From positions 62,001-126,000 of the forward strand of contig NZ_LHPC01000031.1 of NCBI RefSeq assembly GCF_001297125.1: a stretch of 64,000 bases of DNA, read 5' to 3'. Of this stretch, positions 1-7,571 are shown piece by piece. Numbering within the stretch: position 1 is the stretch's first letter; each line of letters starts with the position of its first letter. The translations under genes and the position numbers were made by a program. Origin of the DNA: Pseudomonas sp. RIT-PI-q. GTDB lineage: Bacteria; Pseudomonadota; Gammaproteobacteria; Pseudomonadales; Pseudomonadaceae. The notes beneath the pieces were generated by a model that worked only from the letters and a program-made list of their open reading frames with translations, was not told where the DNA came from and made no database searches.

Positions 1-448
1 CATGCCACGCAGCGCGTTCGGCCAAATGCGTCACCTGCAAATTGATGCTTAATCGACCTTCACGCAGATGGAAGCGTTGCCGGGCGCGATAGGCGAATGG
101 CGTTGCGCTGTCGAGTTGCAGGACGATTTCATCACGGCTCTGCGAAACCACCTGCCACGCCTGTTGCCAGGCGCTGCCGTGAATTGGTAGCGGATCGGTG
201 AGGCTGTTCGGCGTCAGGGCCAGCCAGCCATCGGGGCAGTCAAAACCCCCTTCGGCAATGCGGTTCGACCACGGCGCCAAGGGAAAACAGCCGAGCTTGC
301 CCGGCATGCCGGTGTTCAGCGCGTGGGCGTCACTGTGGCGCAGCAGCGGCTGGCCGGTGCTGCGTACCGTCCAATTGACGATACTGGCGCCAAGTTCGGG
401 GGCGAGGGTGAGGCGGGTGTATTTGTCTTCGAGTTCGAGAAGTGTCAT
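1..448 (-). CDS. Aldose 1-epimerase (mutarotase) family protein, partial
   Basis: Only the first 149 residues are in the window; the gene continues past the left edge. The N-terminus has the galactose-mutarotase-like beta fold pattern, with the family motifs PWSNRI near residue 50 and PIHGSAW near residue 80. The latter carries one of the histidines that bind the sugar. The family interconverts alpha and beta anomers of aldoses. It lies on the same strand as, and downstream of, the lactonase and uronate dehydrogenase genes, so a role in the uronate or hexose pathway is likely, but the exact sugar cannot be read from sequence. The start ATG is at 446-448. A strong hairpin separates it from the lactonase gene. 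Confidence 0.8.
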   Translation of the reverse strand, partial: MTLLELEDKYTRLTLAPELGASIVNWTVRSTGQPLLRHSDAHALNTGMPGKLGCFPLAPWSNRIAEGGFDCPDGWLALTPNSLTDPLPIHGSAWQQAWQVVSQSRDEIVLQLDSATPFAYRARQRFHLREGRLSINLQVTHLAERAAWH

Positions 449-475
449 GGTTTTTCATCTTGCGTTGAAGGGATG

Positions 476-551
476 AAAAGATCGCAGCCTTCGGCAGCTC
501 CTACAGAGAAACGCGTACCGCTGTAGGAGCTGCCGAAGGCTGCGATCTTTT
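476..551. repeat. REP-like inverted repeat, 'atcgcagccttcggcagctcc' family
   Basis: Two perfectly complementary 30-bp arms (476-505 and 522-551) enclose a 16-nt loop between uxuL and the epimerase gene. The same arm sequence recurs at 4074-4157 and, in variant form, at 18853-18936. In RNA it would make a very stable hairpin and could attenuate or stabilise the transcript. Confidence 0.85.
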
Positions 552-563
552 GACGTTACACCA

Positions 564-1454
564 CTACAAATCCTTGAACTGCGGCTCCGGCAAGCCTTTG
601 ACGCCTGGATTGAGCGCGAACACGCCACCCGCCAACGACTGTTCGTCATGGTCATCACCAGGACGAATCGAGGTCACGAACAGTGTGTCCAGTCGGCTGC
701 CACCGAAGGCGCACATGGTCGGCTTTTTCACCGGCACGGCCACGGATCGGTCCAATCGGCCATCCGGGGTAAAGCGGTGAATCAACCCGGCGTCGTTGGC
801 GCAGATCCAGTAGCAGCCTTCGGCATCCACGGCGGCGCCGTCGGGGCGGCCGGGGAACTGATTCATGTCGACAAACAGTCGACGGTTGGAAGGTGTGCCG
901 CTGTCGAGGTCGTAGTCAAAGGCCCAGATCTGCTGGGCCAGTGGATGGGAATCAGACACATACATCGTGCGCCCGTCCGGGCTGAAACCCAGGCCATTGG
1001 GCACGATGAATCCGCCGAGCTGAGCGTCAATCGGCCCGCGTTGACCGGCGCTGTAGCGATACAGCGTGCCGTCGGCCGCGTTGGCGCCCATGTTCAGCAC
1101 CATGCTGCCGGCCCAGAAACGCCCCTGACGATCGCAACGACCGTCATTCAGACGCATGTCGGGGCGGGCGTGATCAACGCGGGCCAGCAGTTCGCTGTCG
1201 AGGCTGCCATCATTGTGCGTGTGCAGATGAAAGAACCCGCTTTCCATCCCCGCCACCCAACCACCGTCACGATGACGGGTGATGCAGGCGAGCATTTCCG
1301 GCGCGGTCCAGGCGTGAACATGACCGCTGTCGGCACTCCAGCGCTGAAGTCCACCGGCAGGAATGTCGACCCAGTACAGGGCGTTTTCCTCGGGGACCCA
1401 GACTGGACTTTCACCAACCGCGTTACGGGCATCGACAATCAATTCGGCTTGCAT
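564..1454 (-). CDS. uxuL: SMP-30/gluconolactonase-family sugar-acid lactonase
   Basis: This is a protein of 296 residues with the six-bladed propeller of the SMP-30/LRE family. Visible metal-site motifs are GESPVW at the N-terminus (metal-binding Glu), LNDGRCD near residue 100, VPNGLGFSPDG near residue 150 and DGAAVDAEG near residue 205. It directly follows udh (39 nt), whose product releases aldarolactones, so it most likely hydrolyses galactaro- or glucaro-lactone as described for Pseudomonas UxuL. I prefer the ATG at 1454 over 1463, because an AAGAG Shine-Dalgarno sits about 10 nt before it and family members begin at this point. The uxuL name rests on context plus family; a generic gluconolactonase is the alternative. 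Confidence 0.8.
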   Translation of the reverse strand: MQAELIVDARNAVGESPVWVPEENALYWVDIPAGGLQRWSADSGHVHAWTAPEMLACITRHRDGGWVAGMESGFFHLHTHNDGSLDSELLARVDHARPDMRLNDGRCDRQGRFWAGSMVLNMGANAADGTLYRYSAGQRGPIDAQLGGFIVPNGLGFSPDGRTMYVSDSHPLAQQIWAFDYDLDSGTPSNRRLFVDMNQFPGRPDGAAVDAEGCYWICANDAGLIHRFTPDGRLDRSVAVPVKKPTMCAFGGSRLDTLFVTSIRPGDDHDEQSLAGGVFALNPGVKGLPEPQFKDL

Positions 1455-1492
1455 GCAACGCATTCTCTTGGGGGCAAGTGAAGGAAGAGGGT

Positions 1493-2311
1493 TCAGTCGC
1501 CGAACGGGCCAGAAGCGACAAACGCGCCACCCTGGTAAACCATCGCCGGGTCATCGGCGGCCGGCATCGGTTGGGCTTCGACCTTCTCGCGGAATACTTC
1601 GGAGTTGTCCTGGGGTTTATAACCCAGGCCGGCGGCGAAACGGTTATCCCACCAAACGTTCTTGTTATCGGACACGCCGTAGACCACGGTGTGGCCGACG
1701 TTCGGGGCGTACAACGCGCATTCGAGCAGTTGCGTCAGGTCACCGAAGCTCAGCCAGGTGCTCATCATCCGGCGGTTTTGCGGTTCCGGGAACGAGGAGC
1801 CGATACGCACGCTGACGGTTTCGATGCCGTAGCGATCGAAGTAGAAACTCGCCATGTCTTCGCCGTAGGATTTGGACAAGCCGTAGTAGCTGTCCGGGCG
1901 GCGCGGGGAGTGGGCGTCGATTTTTTCATCTTGCTTGTAGAAGCCGATCACGTGGTTGGAGCTGGCGAAAATCACTCGTTTCACGCCATGCCGGCGCGCG
2001 GCTTCGTAGATGTGGAACACGCCGCAGATGTTGGCGCCGAGGATGTCTTCGAACGAATGCTCCGTCGACACGCCGCCGAAATGCAGGATCGCGTCCACGC
2101 CTTCGACCAGTTGGTGCACGGCTTGCTTGTCGGCGAGGTCGCAGATCACGACTTCTTCGTGATGATCCTGGGCAGGGGCGATGTCGGCGATGTCCGACAG
2201 GCGAATCACGTTGGCATAAGGCCGCAAGGTTTCGCGCAGGACTTTGCCAAGGCCTCCGGCGGCACCGGTCAGCAGCAGGCGATTGAAAGGGGCTGGGGGA
2301 GTAGTGATCAT
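1493..2311 (-). CDS. udh: Uronate dehydrogenase (NAD+)
   Basis: This is an extended short-chain dehydrogenase of 272 residues that oxidises D-glucuronate or D-galacturonate to the aldarolactone. The Rossmann motif TGAAGGLG is near residue 15 and the catalytic YYGLSKS (YxxxK) near residue 140. The ASSNHVIGFY and SSFPEPQNRRM blocks are characteristic of Pseudomonas Udh. The ATG at 2311 is preceded by AGGGA; the longer upstream reading has no ribosome binding site. It shares an operator-like palindrome in its promoter with the neighbouring oprD gene, which supports a uronate-uptake and oxidation unit with the lactonase downstream. Confidence 0.93.
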   Translation of the reverse strand: MITTPPAPFNRLLLTGAAGGLGKVLRETLRPYANVIRLSDIADIAPAQDHHEEVVICDLADKQAVHQLVEGVDAILHFGGVSTEHSFEDILGANICGVFHIYEAARRHGVKRVIFASSNHVIGFYKQDEKIDAHSPRRPDSYYGLSKSYGEDMASFYFDRYGIETVSVRIGSSFPEPQNRRMMSTWLSFGDLTQLLECALYAPNVGHTVVYGVSDNKNVWWDNRFAAGLGYKPQDNSEVFREKVEAQPMPAADDPAMVYQGGAFVASGPFGD

Positions 2312-2352
2312 GGAAGTCCCTGAAACGCAGTTATTGTTAGTTGTTGTAAGTT

Positions 2353-2362
2353 GTCGTACGAC
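2353..2362. promoter_or_regulatory. Palindromic operator GTCGTACGAC upstream of udh
   Basis: This perfect 10-bp palindrome sits about 42 bp before the udh start. Near-identical copies occur at 3970-3979 and 4025-4034 before the oprD gene (common form GTYGTACRAY). The shape suits a GntR/FadR-type repressor; no such regulator gene is in the window. Confidence 0.6.
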
Positions 2363-2451
2363 CAAGGCGAAGTATCGTTAGCCTTTCCGGTCGTTGTCAA
2401 CGCGTCATCACTCGAAATTGACGAAGGGTCCGGCCCCCCCCCACATTCCAT

Positions 2452-2582
2452 GTAGCAGCTGGCGCAGCCTGCGTTCGGCTGCGCAGCAGTCGTAAACCCT
2501 GCGCACGCGATTTTCCTGATACACCGCGCCGGCTGATTTTACGACTGCTTCGCAGCCGAACGCAGGCTTCGCCAGCTGCTAC
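2452..2582. repeat. REP-like inverted repeat, 'gtagcagct...gcgttcggctgcg' family
   Basis: Arms of about 45 bp (2452-2496 and 2538-2582) are complementary with a few mismatches. They fill most of the 313-bp gap between udh and oprD; the rest holds the udh promoter and no ORF of note. Relatives lie at 47624-47768 and 52480-52624. Confidence 0.8.
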
Positions 2583-2624
2583 AAAGTTGACGCGAGGTCG
2601 CCAGCGGCTACACGTTGTGGTGCC

Positions 2625-3923
2625 TTACAACAGCGAAATCGGGTAGTTGATGATGATGCGGTTTTCGTCGAATTCGTTGGTGCTGAAGTCCTTGCGGATG
2701 CTCGCGTTGCGCCATTTCACGTTGAGGTTCTTCAACGGGCCGCTCTGCACGGTGTAGGCCAGTTCCGATTCGCGACCCCACTCCTTGCCGTCGGTGATCG
2801 TACCGGTGTGCACGTTATCACCGCTGATGTAGCGGTTCATCATCGTCAGGCCGGGAATGCCGAGCACGACGAAGTTGTAGTCGTGGCGCAGCTGCCAGGA
2901 TTTTTCCTTGGCGTTGTCGTAGCTGGAGTTGTAGCTGTCGTTGGCCAGGGTGCCGCCGCTGGTGCCGTTGACCCGCATCCAGAGATCGTCGCCGGTGAGT
3001 TTTTGCAGGCCGACGAAGAAGGTGCTGCCGCCGTATTTGGCCGAGAGCATGGCGAACGCGGTTTTGTTGTCGAGGTCGCCCGCCAGGGCGCTGCCGTCTT
3101 CCTTGCCGATGAAGTAGCCGAGGTTGGCGCCGAGGGTCCAGTCGCCGAGAGGCTGGCTGTGGCTCAGGTTGAAATACTGCTGCTGGTAAATGTCGCTGAG
3201 TTCCGCGTACCAGACGCCGACCTGGGTGCGCTTGTCGTTGAACGTGTATTCACCGCCGCCGAAGTTGAAACGGTCCGAGGCGAAGGCTGCCGATTTGCCG
3301 TTCATGAACATGTCTTCCATGCTCGCATCGTTGCGCGGGCTGTTCTTGCGGAACTGGCCGCCGTAAAGCGTCAGGCCGCTGATCTCGGTCGAGGTCACCT
3401 GACCACCGCTGAAGGTTTGCGGCAGGGAGCGGCCATCATCCGAGCGCAGGATCGGCAACACCGGCATCCATTCGCCGACCTTCACTTCGGTTTTCGAGAT
3501 TTTGCCTTTCAGCGCCACGCCCAGGCGGCCGAAATTGTCGGCAGGGCGGCCATCGTCATGGATCGGCAGCAAGCTGGTGCCCCCCGTGCCTTTGCCGCCG
3601 TCGAGCTTTTGCGAGTACAGGCCCAGCACATCCACGCCGAAGCCGACCGGGCCTTGGGTGAACCCGGAGCGGGCGTCGAGGATGAAGTTTTGCGTCCACT
3701 CTTCAGCCTTGCCCTGGGGGTAGGCCGGGTTGGTGAAGTTGCGGTTGATGTAGAAGTTGCGCAGGCCCAGCGTGGCTTTGGCGTCATCGACAAACCCTTC
3801 GGCGTTGCCGGTCATGGGCACGGCGAGTGCCAGGCCGCTGAAGCCGATCAGGCTCAGGGTATGACGGCGTGCGAAGGATGGGCGAGGGGTACAGGCGGAG
3901 GAATTACGGACGAGCTTGCTCAA
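2625..3923 (-). CDS. OprD-family outer-membrane porin
   Basis: This protein of 432 residues has a signal peptide ending around VPMTGNAEG (about residue 42), followed by the OprD pattern: GFVDDAKATLGLRNFYINR, alternating aromatic beta strands, and a terminal strand ending in YPISLL with an IIINYP segment. OprD/Occ channels take up specific small carboxylates or basic amino acids. Position next to udh-uxuL and the shared promoter motif suggest glucuronate, galacturonate or galactarate as substrate, although substrate cannot be derived from sequence alone. It has its own promoter region, with two copies of the operator motif 47 and 102 bp before the start. Confidence 0.9.
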   Translation of the reverse strand: MSKLVRNSSACTPRPSFARRHTLSLIGFSGLALAVPMTGNAEGFVDDAKATLGLRNFYINRNFTNPAYPQGKAEEWTQNFILDARSGFTQGPVGFGVDVLGLYSQKLDGGKGTGGTSLLPIHDDGRPADNFGRLGVALKGKISKTEVKVGEWMPVLPILRSDDGRSLPQTFSGGQVTSTEISGLTLYGGQFRKNSPRNDASMEDMFMNGKSAAFASDRFNFGGGEYTFNDKRTQVGVWYAELSDIYQQQYFNLSHSQPLGDWTLGANLGYFIGKEDGSALAGDLDNKTAFAMLSAKYGGSTFFVGLQKLTGDDLWMRVNGTSGGTLANDSYNSSYDNAKEKSWQLRHDYNFVVLGIPGLTMMNRYISGDNVHTGTITDGKEWGRESELAYTVQSGPLKNLNVKWRNASIRKDFSTNEFDENRIIINYPISLL

Positions 3924-3969
3924 AGTGACGCTCCCTTGAATCTTGTTGTTTTTATTTTTGTTATACGTC

Positions 3970-3979
3970 GTCGTACAAC
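3970..3979. promoter_or_regulatory. Operator copy GTCGTACAAC upstream of oprD
   Basis: This is the second copy of the GTYGTACRAY motif, 47 bp before the oprD start. Its centre is 55 bp from the third copy, close to five helical turns, which is compatible with cooperative or looped repressor binding. Confidence 0.55.
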
Positions 3980-4024
3980 ATGGTGGCGATTATTTGCGAG
4001 GGATTCAGGGATTGTCAATCAGAA

Positions 4025-4034
4025 GTTGTACGAT
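4025..4034. promoter_or_regulatory. Operator copy GTTGTACGAT upstream of oprD
   Basis: This is the third copy of the motif. The flank (AAGTTGT) also matches the udh copy, extending the similarity beyond the 10-bp core. Confidence 0.5.
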
Positions 4035-4073
4035 GACTTGGTGGGGTCGTTGATTTCGGATAAGCAGCATTTA

Positions 4074-4157
4074 GATCAAAAGATCGCAGCCTTCGGCAGC
4101 TCCTACAAGGGATCGCATTTCCATGTAGGAGCTGCCGAAGGCTGCGATCTTTTGATC
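4074..4157. repeat. REP-like inverted repeat, 'atcgcagccttcggcagctcc' family
   Basis: Perfect 34-bp arms (4074-4107 and 4124-4157) lie just downstream of copD (stop at 4170) and upstream of the oprD promoter. The arms match the 476-551 repeat, extended by GATC at the ends. The hairpin may act as the 3' end of the copCD transcript. Confidence 0.85.
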
Positions 4158-4169
4158 TTTAGCGGACTT

Positions 4170-5027
4170 TCAACCAGCAATCATCGGCGGCAGGGTCCCC
4201 AACAGAGAAACCGCCGCCACGGCACCCATTCCCAGCAACCATTCCACGATCACGCTGGCACGCAATGTGGTGAGGCGTTGATCGCAGTCGTTGATCCGCA
4301 GCCGGTTGAACAACGCAAGCCCGAGCATCCCGGCGACCAGCACCACCTTGATCAACAGAATCAAGGCGAACCCGGACAGCAACGGCGTCGGCCAAAACGC
4401 CCCGGTGAGCACCCGCACATTGATCAAACCGGTCAGCACCAATCCCGCCACCAACACATAGCCGACCCCGCTGAAGCGTCGCAGGATTGCACCGATGGCA
4501 TGGCCGGTCGGGTGCCGAAGGATCATCACCAACAGCATCAAGCCGCCGAGCCAGGCGCCGACGCAGGTCAGGTGGACGATCTGATTGAGGATCAGCAATT
4601 GACCGCTGAGGCCGTCGAGCATGGCGCCATGACCGACCGGGGCGAGGGTCGCCAGCAGCAGACTGGCGAGGCCAATCCGCAAGGGTCGGTTCGAACGCAA
4701 GGGCGACATCAGCAACGCCACCAGCAACACATTGAGCAGCAAATGCCAGCCCCAGACCTGGCCGAAAAACGTGTTGCGCAACACCAGTTGCAGGGTCGGC
4801 AGGTCGAATGCTGCGGCCCAGGTCCCGGCCATGCTGGCGGTGATCAGCAGTAACCAAGCGACCCCGCTGAGCAAGGCCGCCGCCGCAAGCCATCGACTCA
4901 GGCGCGCCAGCGGCTCATCCAGCGCCGTCTCCCGGCCCAACAGCAGAGGCTTGAACACCCAGGCCCCAAACAGCATCAACACCACGGTGAAATGCAGGAA
5001 GCGGCACAGCACCATCGCGTCTGTCAT
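4170..5027 (-). CDS. copD: CopD-like copper transport/homeostasis membrane protein
   Basis: This integral membrane protein has 285 residues, about eight hydrophobic segments and the CopD domain. Histidines lie in the helical segments at RFLHF near the N-terminus, VWGWHLLL near residue 105 and QIVHLTCVGAWLGG near residue 160. The partner CopC gene is 3 nt upstream, so the two are cotranscribed. CopD is thought to move copper across the inner membrane with periplasmic CopC. No copA or copB (multicopper oxidase and outer-membrane protein) follows, so this is the short CopCD arrangement associated with copper supply rather than high-level resistance. Confidence 0.88.
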   Translation of the reverse strand: MTDAMVLCRFLHFTVVLMLFGAWVFKPLLLGRETALDEPLARLSRWLAAAALLSGVAWLLLITASMAGTWAAAFDLPTLQLVLRNTFFGQVWGWHLLLNVLLVALLMSPLRSNRPLRIGLASLLLATLAPVGHGAMLDGLSGQLLILNQIVHLTCVGAWLGGLMLLVMILRHPTGHAIGAILRRFSGVGYVLVAGLVLTGLINVRVLTGAFWPTPLLSGFALILLIKVVLVAGMLGLALFNRLRINDCDQRLTTLRASVIVEWLLGMGAVAAVSLLGTLPPMIAG

Positions 5028-5030
5028 GAA

Positions 5031-5396
5031 TTATTGGCCAACCTTGAAGCTGTAGGCGCCTTCGCTTTTGTGGGTGTCGACCGACACGGCATGCCACTCG
5101 ACTTTGTAGGTGCCCGCCACCAACGGTGCGGCCGGCGTCACGATCAGGGTTTTCTTGTCGCTGCCTTCGGTGGCCAGGCTTTTCACCGGGACATTGCTGC
5201 CGTCCTTGCTGATCGTGACTTTGGTAAAGGTCGCTTCAACGCCTTCGGAAAACCCCAGCCGCAACTCCGACGGCGCGCTCACGGTGCTGTCGGCGGCCGG
5301 CGTCTGGTCTTTCAGATGGGCGTGGGCAAACACCGACGAAGCGGCGAGCAGCGAGCCGAGCAGGGCGGCGGTGGTCAGGGTTTTCTTGAGCAGCAT
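5031..5396 (-). CDS. copC: CopC-like periplasmic copper-binding protein
   Basis: This protein of 121 residues has a Sec signal peptide cleaved at VFA-HAH, leaving His as the first mature residue. That is the N-terminal copper ligand typical of CopC. The conserved DTHKSEG near the C-terminus supplies the Asp and His of the Cu(II) site. There is no Met-rich loop, so it looks like the Cu(II)-only CopC type. It is the first gene of a two-gene operon with copD. Confidence 0.9.
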   Translation of the reverse strand: MLLKKTLTTAALLGSLLAASSVFAHAHLKDQTPAADSTVSAPSELRLGFSEGVEATFTKVTISKDGSNVPVKSLATEGSDKKTLIVTPAAPLVAGTYKVEWHAVSVDTHKSEGAYSFKVGQ

Positions 5397-5534
5397 CGTG
5401 GATACCTCGCGGGCAGGTTCAAAGTGTGGTCAGTTTAGCGGCGAGCGGTGTTGTGTACGAAGTTTCGTTTTCCCCTGTCGCCGCGATGTAGAGCGGATGC
5501 TAGTCTTGATCAACGTTGTTGTCAGGGAGCCCTC

Positions 5535-6155
5535 ATGGGCAATCACAAGATCGAGATTCGTCGCAGTAACGTCGAGAAAATTCTGCTGGGGGCTGAAAAG
5601 GTCTTCGCCGAGAAAGGTTTCGGCAGCACCGCCATGGCCGACATCGCCGCCGAAGTGCAACTGCCGCGCTCCAACCTGCATTACTACTTCAGCACCAAGA
5701 CCGAGTTGTACAGCGCGGTACTGTTCGACTTGCTGGAAGTCTGGAAGCAGGACGCGCTGTGCTTCGAGATGTTCGACGACCCGCGCGTGGTACTCAGCAG
5801 CTACATCCGCGCCAAGATGAACCACTCCCGCAGCCGGCCTTACGGCTCGAAAGTCTGGGCCAACGAAATCATCCACGGCGCGCCGACCCTGGGTGAGAAA
5901 CTCGACGTCAGCCTGTACGACTGGGCCAAGATGAAAGAAGCGAAAATTCGCCAATGGGTGGACGACAAACGCATCCTGCCGGTGGAACCGTCGAGCCTGC
6001 TGTACATGATCTGGGCCTCGACCCAGCACTATGCTGACTTTGATCATCAGGTGAATATCCTGAACGATCATCAGCCGTTGTCGGACATGCAGTTCGAGCG
6101 GGCGGTGCAGACGGTGACCAGTGTGATTTTGCGCGGGATTGGGTTGGAGCCTTGA
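5535..6155 (+). CDS. TetR-family regulator, RutR-like (pyrimidine)
   Basis: This protein of 206 residues has an N-terminal TetR helix-turn-helix (KILLGAEKVFAEKGF, then TAMADIAAEV and SNLHYYF, residues 15-60). The C-terminal domain carries MIWASTQHYADF near residue 165, a stretch also found in Escherichia coli RutR, the uracil/thymine-responsive regulator. It stands convergent to the preA-preT genes, which fits control of pyrimidine breakdown. The ATG at 5535 has an AGGGAG ribosome site at 5524-5529; the longer reading lacks one. Ligand and targets are inferred, not shown. Confidence 0.82.
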   Translation: MGNHKIEIRRSNVEKILLGAEKVFAEKGFGSTAMADIAAEVQLPRSNLHYYFSTKTELYSAVLFDLLEVWKQDALCFEMFDDPRVVLSSYIRAKMNHSRSRPYGSKVWANEIIHGAPTLGEKLDVSLYDWAKMKEAKIRQWVDDKRILPVEPSSLLYMIWASTQHYADFDHQVNILNDHQPLSDMQFERAVQTVTSVILRGIGLEP

Positions 6156-6176
6156 GATCGTCGTTATGGCTTCCGA

Positions 6177-6275
6177 CGCCATCGCGGGCAAGCCCGCTCC
6201 CACAGTGGTTTTGGTCGTACACAAATCCCGTGTACACCAGAGAATCCTGTGGGAGCGGGCTTGCCCGCGATGGCG
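6177..6275. repeat. REP pair, 'cgcgggcaagcccgctcccaca' family
   Basis: Arms of 29 bp (6177-6205 and 6247-6275) face each other between the convergent regulator and preA genes, where they could serve as a shared transcript end. Confidence 0.85.
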
Positions 6276-6296
6276 TCAGCCCAAACGACGCATCAC

Positions 6297-7571
6297 TCAA
6301 ACGGCAACATGGTACGGATTCCTCGGATCATGATTCCAATCCAGAAACGGCTTCCCATTCTCCATCGGCACCATCTCGATGCAATCCTGCACCGGGCACG
6401 TAATCTGGCACAGGTTGCAGCCCACGCACTCCTCGTCGATCACTTCATACTTGCGCGTCCCGTCCGCCTGCTTGAGGCTGGCAACCGCCTGGTGCGAGGT
6501 GTCTTCGCAAGCGATGTGACAGCGACCGCAACCGATGCAGGCCTCCTGATCAATCTTGGCAATCACTTGATAGTTGATGTCCAGGTACTTCCAGTCCGTG
6601 GTGTTGCCCACCGCACGCCCGGTAAACTGCGAAATACGGGCGTAGCCCTGACTGTCCATCCAGCGTGACAAGCCGTCCTTCATCTCCTCGACAATCCGGA
6701 AACCGTGCAGCATCGCCGCCGTGCACACCTGCACCGAGCCGCTGCCCAGCGCGATGAATTCCGCCGCATCACGCCAACTGCCGATACCGCCAATGCCGGA
6801 GATCGGCAGGCCTTGGGTCTGCGGGTCGCGGGCGATTTCGGCGACCATGTTCAGCGCAATCGGCTTCACTGCCGAACCGCAATAACCGCCATGGGTGCTC
6901 TGGCTGCCGACGGCGGGATTGGCGACCATGCGCTCCAGGTTGACGCTGGTGATCGGGTTGATGGGGTTGATCAGCGACACGGCGTCGGCGCCGCCACGTT
7001 GGGCCGCACGGGCGGCGACGCGGATGTCGGTGATGTTCGGCGTAAGCTTGACGATCACCGGCAGCGAGCAATAAGTCTTGCACCAGCGGGTGACTTGCTC
7101 GACATATTCCGGCACCTGACCGACCGCCGCGCCCATGCCGCGCTCCGGCATGCCGTGGGGGCAACCGAAGTTCAGCTCAATGCCGTCAGCACCGGTGGCT
7201 TCCACCAGCGGCAGGATGAATTTCCAGGACTCTTCGACGCAGGGCACCATCAGCGACACGATGAGTGCACGGTCCGGCCAGTCCTTTTTGACCTGGGTGA
7301 TTTCCCGCAGGTTGATTTCCAGCGAACGGTCGGTGATCAGCTCGATGTTGTTGAAACCCAGCACTTCGCGGTTGGCACCGAAGTGCGCCGAGTAACGCGA
7401 CGACACGTTGACGGCCGCCGGGTCTTCACCCAGGGTTTTCCAGACCACGCCGCCCCAACCGGCCTCGAAGGCGCGGACCACGTTGTAGGCTTTATCGGTG
7501 GGCGGCGCGGAGGCCAGCCAGAACGGGTTGGGGGCTTTGATACCGGCGAAGACAATCGAGAGATCGGCCAT
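6297..7571 (-). CDS. preA: NAD-dependent dihydropyrimidine dehydrogenase, PreA subunit
   Basis: This protein of 424 residues has an N-terminal FMN-binding TIM barrel of the dihydroorotate-dehydrogenase type (GIKAPNPFWLASAPPT, ELNFGCPHGMPERGMG, VKLTPN, GIGGIGSW). The C-terminal ferredoxin domain has two 4Fe-4S motifs, CIGCGRCHIAC near residue 340 and CVGCNLCQITCPV near residue 380. With PreT it reduces uracil and thymine to the dihydro forms, the first step of reductive pyrimidine catabolism. The ATG immediately follows the preT stop codon with no spacer, a sign of translational coupling. Confidence 0.95.
   Translation of the reverse strand: MADLSIVFAGIKAPNPFWLASAPPTDKAYNVVRAFEAGWGGVVWKTLGEDPAAVNVSSRYSAHFGANREVLGFNNIELITDRSLEINLREITQVKKDWPDRALIVSLMVPCVEESWKFILPLVEATGADGIELNFGCPHGMPERGMGAAVGQVPEYVEQVTRWCKTYCSLPVIVKLTPNITDIRVAARAAQRGGADAVSLINPINPITSVNLERMVANPAVGSQSTHGGYCGSAVKPIALNMVAEIARDPQTQGLPISGIGGIGSWRDAAEFIALGSGSVQVCTAAMLHGFRIVEEMKDGLSRWMDSQGYARISQFTGRAVGNTTDWKYLDINYQVIAKIDQEACIGCGRCHIACEDTSHQAVASLKQADGTRKYEVIDEECVGCNLCQITCPVQDCIEMVPMENGKPFLDWNHDPRNPYHVAV

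Noticed and set aside
2808..4853. 681-codon open frame opposite oprD and copD
   Set aside because: It spans two real genes and a REP repeat in antisense and shows no protein-like motifs.
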